The position numbers and the translations under genes were made by a program. Shown piece by piece: positions 50,137 to 59,505 of a stretch of DNA of 64,000 nucleotides. Source of the stretch: RUG343 sp964486215 (lineage in GTDB: Bacteria > Bacillota_I > Bacilli_A > RF39 > UBA660); NCBI GenBank assembly GCA_964486215.1, contig CAZALI010000001.1:54987-118986 (forward strand), read 5' to 3'. Every line of letters starts with the position of its first letter. The first letter of the stretch is position 1. The notes under the pieces were generated by a model that saw only the letters and a list, made by a program, of their open reading frames with translations, ran no database searches and had not been told where the DNA came from.

Positions 50137-52131
50137 TTGGCTGAACTTAAAGATATCAGAGGAGTTGGACCGAAGGGCTTAGCTTTACTTAATAAAATTA
50201 ATATTTATACTATTGATGATTTAATTACTCATTATCCATTTAGGTATGAAATTTTAGAAAGAACTGACTTAGAAAAAGCAGTAGATGGAGATAAAGTAAT
50301 AGTCGATGGTAAGATAGAAAGTATACCTATACTTATGAGATTTAAGGCAGGACTTAACAAGATGAATTTTAGACTTGTTACTGCGAATGGAGTAGTAGGT
50401 GTATCTATTTTTAATAGAGCTTTTTTAAAGAAGCAGTTAACTGTCGGAACTAGTGTTATTGTGATTGGAAAATTTGATAAGACAAAGAATGTTATTACGG
50501 CTAATGAAATAAAGATGGGTACTTTATCTAATAAAGCTAAAATAGAACCTGTTTATCATTCTACTAGTGGATTAACTAGTAAGAGTCTAAGTACTTATAT
50601 AAATATGGCTTTATTAGAGTTTGGTAGTGAAGTTATTGATTATATACCTGGTTATTTAAAAGACAAGTATAATTTTTTAAATAAAAAGACATCTTTAAAT
50701 ATAGTACATAATCCTAGTACTATGGAGAAATTAAAAGATGTTACTATTAGATTGAAATATGAAGAGTTATTTCAATTTATGTTTAAAATTAATTATTTAA
50801 AATACTTAAAGAAACGTGAAAATACTGGTTTAAGTAGAACTATAGATAGAGAAAAATTAGATAAGTTTTGTGATAATTTACCATTTGCTTTAACTAAAGA
50901 TCAGAAGATAGCAATTGATGAAATACTAAAAGATTTAGAATTACCTTCTAGAATGAATAGATTATTACAGGGTGACGTTGGTAGTGGTAAGACAATTGTT
51001 TCTTTTATAGCTTTACTTGCGAATTACTATAGTGGTTATCAAGGAGCACTTATGGCACCTACGGAGATATTAGCTGCTCAACATTATGAAAATTTAGTAA
51101 AGTTTGTTAAAAAGATTAGAAATATTAATATTGTATTGCTTACAGGAAGTACTCCTAAGAGAGAAAAAAATAAGATATATAAAGGATTAGAAGATGGCAG
51201 TATAGATATAGTTATTGGTACTCATGCTTTGATACAGGAAGATGTTACATATAATAATTTAGGACTTGTTGTAACAGATGAACAACATCGTTTTGGAGTT
51301 CATCAGAGGGCTAATTTACAGAATAAAGGTTTAATGCCAGATGTTTTATATATGAGTGCGACTCCTATACCTAGAACTTATGCTCTTACTATTTATGGAG
51401 ATATGGATGTTTCTACTATTAAAGAATTACCTGCTGGTAGAAAAAAAATAGAAACTGTTTTGAAAAAGAATGATGAAATTAAAGATGTATTAAATTATAT
51501 GCTTAGTGAATTAAAAAAGCATCATCAAGTATATGTAATAGCTCCATTAATAGAAGGTGCAGGAGAAAGTGATCTTACTAGTGTTATTAAATTAAAAGAG
51601 GATATGCAACTTGCTTTTGGAGAATACTATAAGATAGATATTGTACATGGTAAGATGGCTGCTGGAAGTAAAGATGCTATTATGGATAAATTTAAAAATA
51701 ATGAAGTACAAATACTTATTTCCACAACAGTAGTGGAAGTTGGAGTAGATGTACCTAATGCTACGTGTATGGTTATTTTTGATGCTGATAGATTTGGTCT
51801 TTCAACACTACATCAACTTCGTGGAAGAGTAGGTCGTGGAAGTAGTAAGAGTATGTGTATTCTAGTTAGTGATAGTGATACTGAGCGTTTAAAAATAATG
51901 GAAGAAGTTGATGATGGATTTGCTATTAGTGAAGAAGATTTTAAACTTCGTGGACATGGTGACTTGTTTGGTACTAAACAGTCTGGTGATATGATATTTA
52001 AAATTGCTAGTATAAAGAGTGATTATAAAATACTTCTTCAAGCTAAAAAAGATAGTGATGAATATCTTAAAAATACTCCAGATAATGACAAATTAAAAAA
52101 GATGTTAATTTCTTCTATCGAAAAAGCATAA
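50137..52131 (+). CDS. recG: ATP-dependent DNA helicase RecG
   Basis: RecG is a branch-migrating helicase that rescues stalled replication forks. The 664-residue protein has the wedge domain, then LLQGDVGSGKTIVSF (about 276-290), the DEQH box TDEQHRFGVHQRA, and the LRGRVGRGSSKSMC motif. I start at TTG 50137 (MAELKDIRGVGPKG) with GAGGGAG 8 bases upstream; the longer frame runs through the hairpin cluster and lacks support. Length is normal. Confidence 0.95.
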   Translation: MAELKDIRGVGPKGLALLNKINIYTIDDLITHYPFRYEILERTDLEKAVDGDKVIVDGKIESIPILMRFKAGLNKMNFRLVTANGVVGVSIFNRAFLKKQLTVGTSVIVIGKFDKTKNVITANEIKMGTLSNKAKIEPVYHSTSGLTSKSLSTYINMALLEFGSEVIDYIPGYLKDKYNFLNKKTSLNIVHNPSTMEKLKDVTIRLKYEELFQFMFKINYLKYLKKRENTGLSRTIDREKLDKFCDNLPFALTKDQKIAIDEILKDLELPSRMNRLLQGDVGSGKTIVSFIALLANYYSGYQGALMAPTEILAAQHYENLVKFVKKIRNINIVLLTGSTPKREKNKIYKGLEDGSIDIVIGTHALIQEDVTYNNLGLVVTDEQHRFGVHQRANLQNKGLMPDVLYMSATPIPRTYALTIYGDMDVSTIKELPAGRKKIETVLKKNDEIKDVLNYMLSELKKHHQVYVIAPLIEGAGESDLTSVIKLKEDMQLAFGEYYKIDIVHGKMAAGSKDAIMDKFKNNEVQILISTTVVEVGVDVPNATCMVIFDADRFGLSTLHQLRGRVGRGSSKSMCILVSDSDTERLKIMEEVDDGFAISEEDFKLRGHGDLFGTKQSGDMIFKIASIKSDYKILLQAKKDSDEYLKNTPDNDKLKKMLISSIEKA

Positions 52132-52187
52132 TTCTATTTTAAATTATATTAAATTATGTTATATTATGAATATAGGAGGAAACAATT

Positions 52188-52739
52188 ATGCTTAATTTAT
52201 TAGTTGGATATAATTATCCATATGGTAGTTATTACACACCAAGGACACCTGATATTGTAACAGGGGCAACTACTACATCAGGAACAGAGGCTGCTATAGC
52301 AGCAGTAGTAATTTTAACAATAGTTGTTATTGCTATAATTGCTTTAATTGTAGGAATAGTTACTTTAATAGCTAACTACAAGTTATTTAAAAAGATGGGA
52401 ATTGATGGATGGAAGTCTTTGATACCTATGGTTAAGGATTATCTACAGATGGAAGCTACTGGAGTTAATCAAAAATGGCTATTAATAGTTTGCTTTGGTG
52501 GTTTGATGTGCTTAGTTCCAATTTTAGGTTGGTTTGCATATTTGGCAGCATTCATTTACTTTACAATTATATATTGTGTAAGTTTAGCTAGAAGCTTTGG
52601 TAAATCAGATGCTTTTGCTGTAGGTTTAATACTTTTAAATCCAATATTCGTATGCATATTAGCTTTTGGTAGTAGTAAATATGTTGGACCAAAACCTATG
52701 AATGATGCATTATTTGGTAATAAGAAAGATAAAAAATAG
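52188..52739 (+). CDS. DUF5684-like integral membrane protein
   Basis: The 183-residue protein has a short N-terminal tail and about four membrane helices (near 36-62, 99-115, 116-135, 145-165). GIDGWKSLIPMVKDYLQMEA is the interfacial loop of the DUF5684 family. Function not established. GGAGGAAACAATT gives its ribosome binding site. A terminator follows. Confidence 0.75.
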   Translation: MLNLLVGYNYPYGSYYTPRTPDIVTGATTTSGTEAAIAAVVILTIVVIAIIALIVGIVTLIANYKLFKKMGIDGWKSLIPMVKDYLQMEATGVNQKWLLIVCFGGLMCLVPILGWFAYLAAFIYFTIIYCVSLARSFGKSDAFAVGLILLNPIFVCILAFGSSKYVGPKPMNDALFGNKKDKK

Positions 52740-52765
52740 TTTAGATGTAAATCTAAACTTTTTTT
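52738..52765 (+). terminator. Terminator after the DUF5684-like gene
   Basis: AGTTTAGAT (52738-52746) pairs with ATCTAAACT (52751-52759), then T. Confidence 0.75.
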
Positions 52766-52816
52766 ATTTTAGTTTACAGTTATTTTGTTAAAAATATTTT
52801 AAAAAATATTTATATA

Positions 52817-52825
52817 TGCTATGAT
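52817..52825 (+). promoter_or_regulatory. Extended -10 promoter of the gene at 52849
   Basis: TGCTATGAT (TG-n-TATGAT), the same form as the nrdD promoter. Confidence 0.55.
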
Positions 52826-52848
52826 TTAAATGATAGTAGGAGGCATAT

Positions 52849-53400
52849 ATGAATAAAAAAGATAGATTTCAAAATATATTGATAGGTACTTTGATAGCAG
52901 CAGTATTATTTATGACAATAGGTTTTGCAGCTTATTCTAGAGCACTTAATATTAATGGTACAGCTACTTTTAAAGGAAATAAGTGGAGTGTACATTTTGA
53001 TCCAGATTCTTTTGCTGAGTCTACAGGTAGTGTTGAAGGTGAAGATGTATCTGTTGATAACACTTTAATTTCTTTTTCAACAGTATTGGAAGAGCCTGGA
53101 GACTTTTATGAGTTTGATATTGATGTAGTAAATGATGGATCTTTTGATGCTAGATTAACTAGTATTACTTTAGGAGGAATTACTTCTGCTCAGAGTAATT
53201 ATATTTCTTACGTACTTACATATGATGGTACACCTTATGATACTACAACATCTAATTTATCTAACTTAATAGCTGTTGATGGGACTAAAGCAGTTCATGT
53301 TAAAGTATTATATGTAGAACCTGCAGATGAATCACTATTACCAGAAGAAGATGTAGAAATTAATTTAACCGCTACACTTTCTTATGAACAAGTTGAATAA
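52849..53400 (+). CDS. Small secreted protein with SipW-type signal peptide
   Basis: The 183-residue product has a helix (about residues 10-28) and the segment TIGFAAYSRALNINGTATF followed by KGNKWSV, matching the SipW-type signal pattern with a W shortly after the site. A beta-rich acidic body follows. It is a single-gene unit far from the SipW genes, so its peptidase acts in trans. Function unknown. Confidence 0.72.
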   Translation: MNKKDRFQNILIGTLIAAVLFMTIGFAAYSRALNINGTATFKGNKWSVHFDPDSFAESTGSVEGEDVSVDNTLISFSTVLEEPGDFYEFDIDVVNDGSFDARLTSITLGGITSAQSNYISYVLTYDGTPYDTTTSNLSNLIAVDGTKAVHVKVLYVEPADESLLPEEDVEINLTATLSYEQVE

Positions 53401-53416
53401 AAAGATTTATAAAAAG

Positions 53417-53443
53417 ATAGATTTCCTAAATCTATTTTTTTTT
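53417..53443 (+). terminator. Terminator after the secreted-protein gene
   Basis: ATAGATTT (53417-53424), CCT, AAATCTAT (53428-53435), then T. Confidence 0.75.
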
Positions 53444-53466
53444 GATATAATAATAATGGTGGTTTG

Positions 53467-53991
53467 ATGAAGATAAGCGATTATTCTTTTAGAGAGATAG
53501 ACAAGAGAATTATTAAATTAGAAGATAAAGAATTAATTAAAGATATGTCTCTATCAATTCCATATTATGGAATAATTTATATAGATCATCTTAAAGGTAT
53601 ATCTCTTAGGATTATAGGTGATGATAATACATCTTTAATTATGGGAGAAGGCTATATACTTAGATATGAAGATATCAAAGATATTGAAGTAAACTTTAGT
53701 GATTATAAAGATAGAGATTTAGTTTATAAATGGGTTGATAGTTATTATACAGATAGAGATATTTTACATACTAGAAAGATAACAGAAATAGATATATTTA
53801 GATTACCTAGTAATCCTGATATAGTAGAAGTTAAAATAGAAGATAAAAAGATATGGGCTAGAATAGTTGGTTATAAAGATGATTTACTTGTTTGTGCGAT
53901 TTTGTCTGATGTGAAGAAATATAATCTTACTCGTGGTACTACAATTGCCGTGGACAGAGAAATGGTGGTTCAAGGCAGAATAGATTTGTAG
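53467..53991 (+). CDS. Cytoplasmic protein of unknown function
   Basis: The 174-residue product starts at ATG 53467 with GGTGG upstream (a TTG at 53464 is less likely). It has no membrane helix and alternates Ile/Leu-rich strands with acidic loops (MSLSIPYYGIIYIDHLKGIS, DIVEVKIEDKKIWARI). No motif recognised. The next gene starts after 11 bases, so the two are in one operon. Confidence 0.6.
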   Translation: MKISDYSFREIDKRIIKLEDKELIKDMSLSIPYYGIIYIDHLKGISLRIIGDDNTSLIMGEGYILRYEDIKDIEVNFSDYKDRDLVYKWVDSYYTDRDILHTRKITEIDIFRLPSNPDIVEVKIEDKKIWARIVGYKDDLLVCAILSDVKKYNLTRGTTIAVDREMVVQGRIDL

Positions 53992-54002
53992 TAGGTGATT
54001 AT

Positions 54003-54776
54003 ATGCAGATATATAGAGAAGCCTATATAGGTAAGAATAAAGATATTATAGATAGTAATTTTAATATATTAGCCTTTCTTTTAGGACCAATATATGCTTT
54101 TTATAGAAGAGTAGATACTCTAGGTATTTTACTTATAATAACTTATATACTCTTTATACCTATGCCTATCATAATAGTATTTATTAACATACTAGTAGGT
54201 TTTGAATTTAAGAAGTATTACTATATAGATATGGATAATAAGATTAGAAATATTCTTAGTAATAGTAAATTTAAAAGTAAGAAAAGAATAATTAATACTA
54301 TTAAGGATATTGGTAATCCTAAAATTAATAGTAATTTTATAATTAATAGTAGTTTGTTAATACCAGTTATCTTAATAGGAATAATTATTAATACTTCTAG
54401 TATTTCAAATACAAATAAGTTAGATTATAAGTTACCTAGTAGTTTTGAAGAAATAGATAATAATACTAAGTATGTCTCTTATGAAAGTAATGATGATAAT
54501 CATAATTGTGTATTTAGTGTTTCTGATATGAATTATAAATATTATAAAGATGAGATTAGTTATATTAAAGCTACTGATAATACTAATAGTATAAATAAAA
54601 TTAATATTAATAATAATGAATGGTTTAATTATAAATTTTATAATAAAGATATTTATGTAATAAAAAAAGATAATTATTTTTATAAAGTTATTTTTTCTAC
54701 TTATAGGGATGATGATGAATATTGTATGAGAAGTAAAAATAATTTTATAGATAGTTTAGAATTTAGTGAGGTGTGA
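54003..54776 (+). CDS. Membrane protein with DUF2628-like N terminus
   Basis: The 257-residue product starts MQIYREAYIGKNKDIIDS and has a LAFLLGPIYAFYRRVDTLGI stretch typical of DUF2628-type proteins, two helices (about residues 24-62) and a third (about 118-137), then a hydrophilic Asn/Lys-rich exterior domain. It stops with TGA two bases before the gpmA ATG. Function unknown. Confidence 0.6.
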   Translation: MQIYREAYIGKNKDIIDSNFNILAFLLGPIYAFYRRVDTLGILLIITYILFIPMPIIIVFINILVGFEFKKYYYIDMDNKIRNILSNSKFKSKKRIINTIKDIGNPKINSNFIINSSLLIPVILIGIIINTSSISNTNKLDYKLPSSFEEIDNNTKYVSYESNDDNHNCVFSVSDMNYKYYKDEISYIKATDNTNSINKININNNEWFNYKFYNKDIYVIKKDNYFYKVIFSTYRDDDEYCMRSKNNFIDSLEFSEV

Positions 54777-54777
54777 A

Positions 54778-55485
54778 ATGGTTAAATTAGTTTTAGTTAG
54801 ACATGGACAAAGCGTTTGGAATTTAGAGAATAAATTTACAGGATGGACTGATGTAGATTTGTCTCCTAAAGGAATAGAAGAAGCAAAGAGAGCAGGTAGA
54901 GCATTAAAAGAAGCTAATTATAGTTTTGATATAGCTTTTACTTCAGTGTTAAAGAGAGCTAATGATACTTTGAAATATATTTTAGAAGAAATGGATTTAG
55001 ATATACCTATTAAATATAGTTGGAGGCTTAATGAGAGACATTATGGAGCTCTTCAAGGATTAAATAAAGATGAAATGAGAGCTAAGTATGGAGCAGACCA
55101 AGTTCAATTATGGCGTAGAAGTATGAATGTTAGACCTCCTGAACTTGATCCAGATGATGAAAGATCTTCTGTGAATGATCCTAAGTACAAAGATTTAAAA
55201 AGAGAAGATATTCCTAATTGTGAGAATTTAGCTGATACTATTAAACGTGCTTTAGTATATTGGAATGAAGAGATAAAACCTGCTATTGAAGACAATAAAA
55301 AAGTAATTATTGTAGCTCATGGAAATAGTTTAAGAGGTCTTATTAAATACTTAGATAATATGAGTGATGAAGAAGTAATTGGTTTAGAGATTGAGACAGG
55401 TAATCCTATTTGTTATGAACTTGATGATAATTTAAAACCAATTAGACATTATTATATATGTGATGAAAAAGAATGGAATTCTTAA
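54778..55485 (+). CDS. gpmA: 2,3-bisphosphoglycerate-dependent phosphoglycerate mutase
   Basis: The enzyme interconverts 3- and 2-phosphoglycerate in glycolysis. The 235-residue protein shows the phospho-histidine motif LVRHGQSVWNLENKFTGW, the ERHYGALQGLNK loop and the second catalytic histidine in VAHGNSLRGL. It starts at ATG 54778 after GAGGTG. It is co-transcribed with two membrane-protein genes, which is unusual for a glycolytic gene. Confidence 0.95.
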   Translation: MVKLVLVRHGQSVWNLENKFTGWTDVDLSPKGIEEAKRAGRALKEANYSFDIAFTSVLKRANDTLKYILEEMDLDIPIKYSWRLNERHYGALQGLNKDEMRAKYGADQVQLWRRSMNVRPPELDPDDERSSVNDPKYKDLKREDIPNCENLADTIKRALVYWNEEIKPAIEDNKKVIIVAHGNSLRGLIKYLDNMSDEEVIGLEIETGNPICYELDDNLKPIRHYYICDEKEWNS

Positions 55486-55494
55486 GGAGGAAAT

Positions 55495-55968
55495 ATGAGT
55501 AAAAGTAGTTTTATGGGCTTTTTAGCTATTTTGATTATTACAATAATAGGTGTTTCTATATACTATGGAGTATCAGGAGTAAAGAATATGAGTACTCCTA
55601 AAGATACAGATGATGATTCTACTATTACTGTTCCTGAACAAAGTGATGGAGAAGAAACAAATGATATGGATGTAAATTTAGACAGTTATACTTTTACGAA
55701 TGAATATGGTGACGATACTAAAGAAGTTACTATTAAAGCTATAAAATGTGATAGATTATCTGGTTTTAGTGGTGCTCCTAGTAATGTTTTCTATATAGAT
55801 GGAGATTATAAATTACATTATCTGGAATTAGCCAATTTAGAAGATAAAGTACTCGCAACTAATATAGTTGATTTTAAAGTAGTTGATGATGGTATAATTG
55901 CTTATTATGAAAAGACTTATTCTAAAGTAGAAGATAGTAACTTTGTTACTTATAATAGAAAAGATTAA
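55495..55968 (+). CDS. Small membrane-anchored protein
   Basis: The 157-residue product has a membrane helix (about residues 7-25) and an acidic linker (DTDDDSTITVPEQSDGEET) leading to a small exterior domain. No family recognised. Strong AAGGAGG ribosome binding site; 9 bases after gpmA. Confidence 0.6.
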   Translation: MSKSSFMGFLAILIITIIGVSIYYGVSGVKNMSTPKDTDDDSTITVPEQSDGEETNDMDVNLDSYTFTNEYGDDTKEVTIKAIKCDRLSGFSGAPSNVFYIDGDYKLHYLELANLEDKVLATNIVDFKVVDDGIIAYYEKTYSKVEDSNFVTYNRKD

Positions 55969-55996
55969 AGATATATAAATTCTATTGGAGAGTATT

Positions 55997-56470
55997 ATGG
56001 AAGAAGAAAAAGAAGAAAAGAAGAAAAAAAGTATAAAAGAAAGATTAAAAGAATTATCAAAGAAACAAATTGTTATTGTTTTAGCTATAGTAATAGGATT
56101 AATAGTTTTAATTTCAATATTAAATTCTTTTAATAGAAGAAAATTAGATATTGTTGAGAAAGAAATATCTTTTGGAGATGTTAAAACTATAGTTATTAGT
56201 AATGATAAAAAGAAAGTAAAATTAACTGATAAAGAGGATTTAAAATATATATATTTTATTTTATATAAATATAGTAATGATACTAATCATAGAGTAGTAA
56301 AAGATTATACTGTATATGATAAAGGTACTATACTTATTAGTATTAATGATGAATATGATATTTATTTATATAAAGATAGAAAAAAGTATTATATGGGTTA
56401 TAAGAATTATCCTTCTTTTGAGGTAAGAGATAGTGATTATAGAAGTATAAATTCTTATTTAGAAAAGTAG
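55997..56470 (+). CDS. Small membrane-anchored protein with basic tail region
   Basis: I start at ATG 55997 (GGAGAG upstream). The 157-residue product has a highly charged start (EEEKEEKKKKSIKERLKE), one helix (about residues 29-48) and a beta-rich domain (RRKLDIVEKEISFGDVKTI). It is followed after 10 bases by the Clp-like AAA+ gene. Function unknown; a membrane partner of the AAA+ protein is possible. Confidence 0.6.
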   Translation: MEEEKEEKKKKSIKERLKELSKKQIVIVLAIVIGLIVLISILNSFNRRKLDIVEKEISFGDVKTIVISNDKKKVKLTDKEDLKYIYFILYKYSNDTNHRVVKDYTVYDKGTILISINDEYDIYLYKDRKKYYMGYKNYPSFEVRDSDYRSINSYLEK

Positions 56471-56480
56471 AGGTGTTAAT

Positions 56481-57440
56481 ATGGATGAAGATTTAGATAA
56501 AAAGTTAGATATTAAGAAAAAAAGAATAAGTATATTAGATACTTATGGAGAGAATTTTCAAAAGAAAGATTATATTACTAATCCATCTATTGGTAGAGAA
56601 GAACAGATAAAACAATTAATATTGATCTTATTAACACCTGATAAGAGTGCTATATTAACAGGTAAACCTGGTGTAGGTAAAACAGCTATAGTTGAAGGTT
56701 TAGCTTGGAGAATACAAAAAGGTGATATTCCTGATCAATTAAAAGGTTATTCAGTAATAAAAGTAAATACTTCTGCTTTACTTGGAGTAGATCCAGTTAC
56801 TGGAGAAAGTAAAATTCAAAACTTAATTGATGAATTAAAGAGTCAACATAATTTAATATTATTTATAGATGAGGTTCATACTCTTATGGGGAATAAGAAT
56901 GAGAGTTTAGATTTTGCGAATATGTTTAAACCAGCACTTGATAGAGGTGATATTAAAGTAATAGGAGCAACTACATCAGAAGAGTATGAAAGATTTATAT
57001 TAAGAGATAAAGCTTTTGTTAGACGTTTTCAAAAGATTGTAGTAGAGGAACCTACTAGGAATGAGAATGTTCAAATACTTTTAGGTACTCTTCCTAAGAT
57101 AGAAGCTAGAACTGGAGCTAAAATGATGTATTCTGACTTTGTTAAAAGACAGATAATGGAGTTTTTAACAGATATTACTTCTGAATATAAAAGAATATAT
57201 GAAATAGGATCTAGATATCCAGATGTTACTTTAACTCTATTACAGCAATCTTTTTCTAATGCTTTGTTTGATAATAGACATGAAGTTAATATAAATGATT
57301 TTAGACAAGCTATTGTGAATAGTAAGAATATTTATAAAGATGTTATAGATAAAGCATTGCCTGAATTTGATAAAAAATTTGCTGATCAAGAAAATGAACT
57401 TACTTTAAAAACAAGAGTACTTGATAAATTAGGAGAGTAG
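56481..57440 (+). CDS. Clp-type AAA+ ATPase with only one (D1-like) ring domain
   Basis: The 319-residue protein has a ClpA/ClpB-D1 type domain: NPSIGREEQIKQLILILL, Walker A GKPGVGKTAIVEGLA, pore-loop-side GVDPVTGESK, Walker B ILFIDEVHTLMG, IGATTSEEYERF and arginine residues FVRRFQ. It lacks the Clp-N domain, middle domain, D2 and any ClpP loop, so it cannot act as a normal disaggregase. Placed after two small membrane-protein genes, it may power a local membrane process. It ends in a terminator. Confidence 0.8.
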   Translation: MDEDLDKKLDIKKKRISILDTYGENFQKKDYITNPSIGREEQIKQLILILLTPDKSAILTGKPGVGKTAIVEGLAWRIQKGDIPDQLKGYSVIKVNTSALLGVDPVTGESKIQNLIDELKSQHNLILFIDEVHTLMGNKNESLDFANMFKPALDRGDIKVIGATTSEEYERFILRDKAFVRRFQKIVVEEPTRNENVQILLGTLPKIEARTGAKMMYSDFVKRQIMEFLTDITSEYKRIYEIGSRYPDVTLTLLQQSFSNALFDNRHEVNINDFRQAIVNSKNIYKDVIDKALPEFDKKFADQENELTLKTRVLDKLGE

Positions 57441-57455
57441 AAATACTCTTTTTTT
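57434..57455 (+). terminator. Terminator after the Clp-like gene
   Basis: AGAGTA (57434-57439), GAAA, TACTCT (57444-57449), then T. Confidence 0.8.
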
Positions 57456-57521
57456 GTATAAATAAATAAAATTTAGTATAATTAAATTAAATATAAATGG
57501 TAGGAAGGAGTACATTTATAT

Positions 57522-57650
57522 AGCGCCAGAACTAATAATAGTTGACGAGGATAGTAGTTATCGAAAATTCGGCGGGTACTACTACGGAGTAGTTTTTCGT
57601 AAGATATATGGTAAAAAGTAAAATCAATATTACAACAGAGACATATATCA
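57522..57650 (+). ncRNA. glmS ribozyme/riboswitch
   Basis: The conserved core is present in order: the cleavage site A57522/G57523 before GCGCCAGAACT, then GTTGACGAGGAT, TTATCGAAAATTCGGCGGG, and CGTAAG. The P4 stem is GATATATG (57603-57610) with CATATATC (57642-57649). The family cleaves its own mRNA when glucosamine-6-phosphate binds, reducing glmS expression. It lies 20 bases before the glmS start site, after a TATAAT box at 57477-57482. Confidence 0.95.
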
Positions 57651-57669
57651 AAACTGTTAGGAGGACTTT

Positions 57670-59412
57670 ATGTGTGGAATAATTGGATATATTGGTAAAG
57701 AAAATGTATCTGATATTTTAATAGAAGGATTAAAGAAATTAGAATACAGGGGTTATGACTCTGCAGGAATAGCTTTAAAAGGAAAAGATATTCAAATTAT
57801 TAAGAGTCTAGGTAAGATTTCTAATTTAGAAGATAAAGTTAGTGGTACTAAATTAATTGATTCTAATATGGGAATAGCTCATACTAGATGGGCTACTCAT
57901 GGAGAAGCTAGTGAAGTAAATGCTCATCCTCATAGGATAGGTAAAATTACTTTGGTACATAATGGTATTATAGAAAATGCAAATGCTTTGAGAGAAAAAC
58001 TTTCAAAGGAAGGTGTAAAATTTAATACTAATACAGATACAGAAGTAATAGCTGGATTAATAGATTATTATTATGATGGTGATATGGTTAAAGCTATAGA
58101 AAAAGCAATTAAAGATATAAAAGGAAGTTATGCTTTAGCTATTATTTGTGACGATAGTGATGAGTTATATGCAGTTAGATGTGAATCTCCTTTAATACTT
58201 GGTGTTGGTAATGATGAATACTTTGTTACTAGTGATATTAGTGCTATTTTAAATCAAACTAATAAATATGTTTTGATTGGTAAAAATGAAATAGTTAAAA
58301 TAGATAAAAATGGTTATTCTATAACTAAAGATGGCAAGAATATTGATAGAAAAGTAGAAGTTAGTGACTTAGGTTTAGAGGATACTGATCTTCATGGATA
58401 TGATCATTATATGATGAAAGAGATTCAAGAAGAACCAGTTCTTGTTGATAAATTAATACATAAATATATTAATAATTTAGATTTATTACCAGATATTAGT
58501 AAATATGAAGCTATTCATATAGTTGGATGTGGTTCTGCATACTATGCTGGTATGATTGGTAAGAATTTATTTGAAGATGATGGGATAGACGTAGCAATTG
58601 ATGTTGCGAGTGAATATAGATATCGTAATATTAAGTATAATAAAAAGACACTTGTAATTTTAATTTCTCAATCAGGAGAAACTGCTGATACTATTGCAGC
58701 TATGAGAATGGCTAATGAAAGTGGTGCTGATACACTTGCTATTGTAAATGCTCCAGAGTCTACTATCGCAAGAGAAAGTAATTATAAAATAAATATAGAA
58801 GCAGGAAGAGAAGTAGCAGTTGCTACTACAAAGGCTTTTATACTACAAGTATTAATTTTAAGTTTATTATCTTATAAAGTTAATAAGACTAAAGATTATT
58901 TAAAAGATATAGAGAAGTTACCACAACAATTAAAAGTATTACTTGATAAGACTGGTTTTTATAAGAAACTAGCAGATGCTATATATACAGAGGAAGACGT
59001 GTTCTTCATAGGCAGAAAAGTAGACTATGCAATAAGCTTGGAAGGTAGTTTAAAATTAAAAGAAGTATCTTATATACATAGTGATGCTTATCAAGCAGGA
59101 GAGTTAAAACATGGAACTATTTCTTTAGTAAATAAAGATACAATAGTATTTGCGATAGTAACAGATGATTCTATAAAAGATAAAACAATATCTAATTTGG
59201 AAGAAGTAATATCTAGAGGTGCTAAACCAATATATGTTGGTACAGAAGATGTTAATTACGAAGATAAGATTATTATTCCAAAAATAGATAAGAAGTTGCA
59301 ACCAATACTTGCAGTTCCACCACTTCAAATGATCGCTTATTTTGTAGCAGAAAAGAGAGGTTGTGACATAGATAAACCTAAGAATTTGGCTAAAAGTGTA
59401 ACAGTAGAATAA
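57670..59412 (+). CDS. glmS: Glutamine-fructose-6-phosphate aminotransferase
   Basis: GlmS makes glucosamine-6-phosphate, the first step to UDP-GlcNAc for cell wall and surface glycans. The N-terminal cysteine (MCGIIGYIG) is the glutaminase nucleophile; the first domain has HTRWATHG and the C-terminal SIS domains have SQSGETADTIAAM and the closing LAKSVTVE. The 580-residue length is slightly below the usual 600. It starts at ATG 57670 with AGGAGG upstream. The ribozyme directly before it controls its level. Confidence 0.96.
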   Translation: MCGIIGYIGKENVSDILIEGLKKLEYRGYDSAGIALKGKDIQIIKSLGKISNLEDKVSGTKLIDSNMGIAHTRWATHGEASEVNAHPHRIGKITLVHNGIIENANALREKLSKEGVKFNTNTDTEVIAGLIDYYYDGDMVKAIEKAIKDIKGSYALAIICDDSDELYAVRCESPLILGVGNDEYFVTSDISAILNQTNKYVLIGKNEIVKIDKNGYSITKDGKNIDRKVEVSDLGLEDTDLHGYDHYMMKEIQEEPVLVDKLIHKYINNLDLLPDISKYEAIHIVGCGSAYYAGMIGKNLFEDDGIDVAIDVASEYRYRNIKYNKKTLVILISQSGETADTIAAMRMANESGADTLAIVNAPESTIARESNYKINIEAGREVAVATTKAFILQVLILSLLSYKVNKTKDYLKDIEKLPQQLKVLLDKTGFYKKLADAIYTEEDVFFIGRKVDYAISLEGSLKLKEVSYIHSDAYQAGELKHGTISLVNKDTIVFAIVTDDSIKDKTISNLEEVISRGAKPIYVGTEDVNYEDKIIIPKIDKKLQPILAVPPLQMIAYFVAEKRGCDIDKPKNLAKSVTVE

Positions 59413-59445
59413 CTTGAAATGTTTAATTATAATGACTGTATTCGC

Positions 59446-59474
59446 TTGAATTTATACAAATAAAGTTTTATAAT
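59446..59474 (+). promoter_or_regulatory. Promoter of the giant repeat protein
   Basis: TTGAAT (59446-59451), 17 bp, TATAAT (59469-59474). Confidence 0.65.
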
Positions 59475-59505
59475 GTAGGTAGAATGGGTAGGTGTATGAT
59501 TGAGC

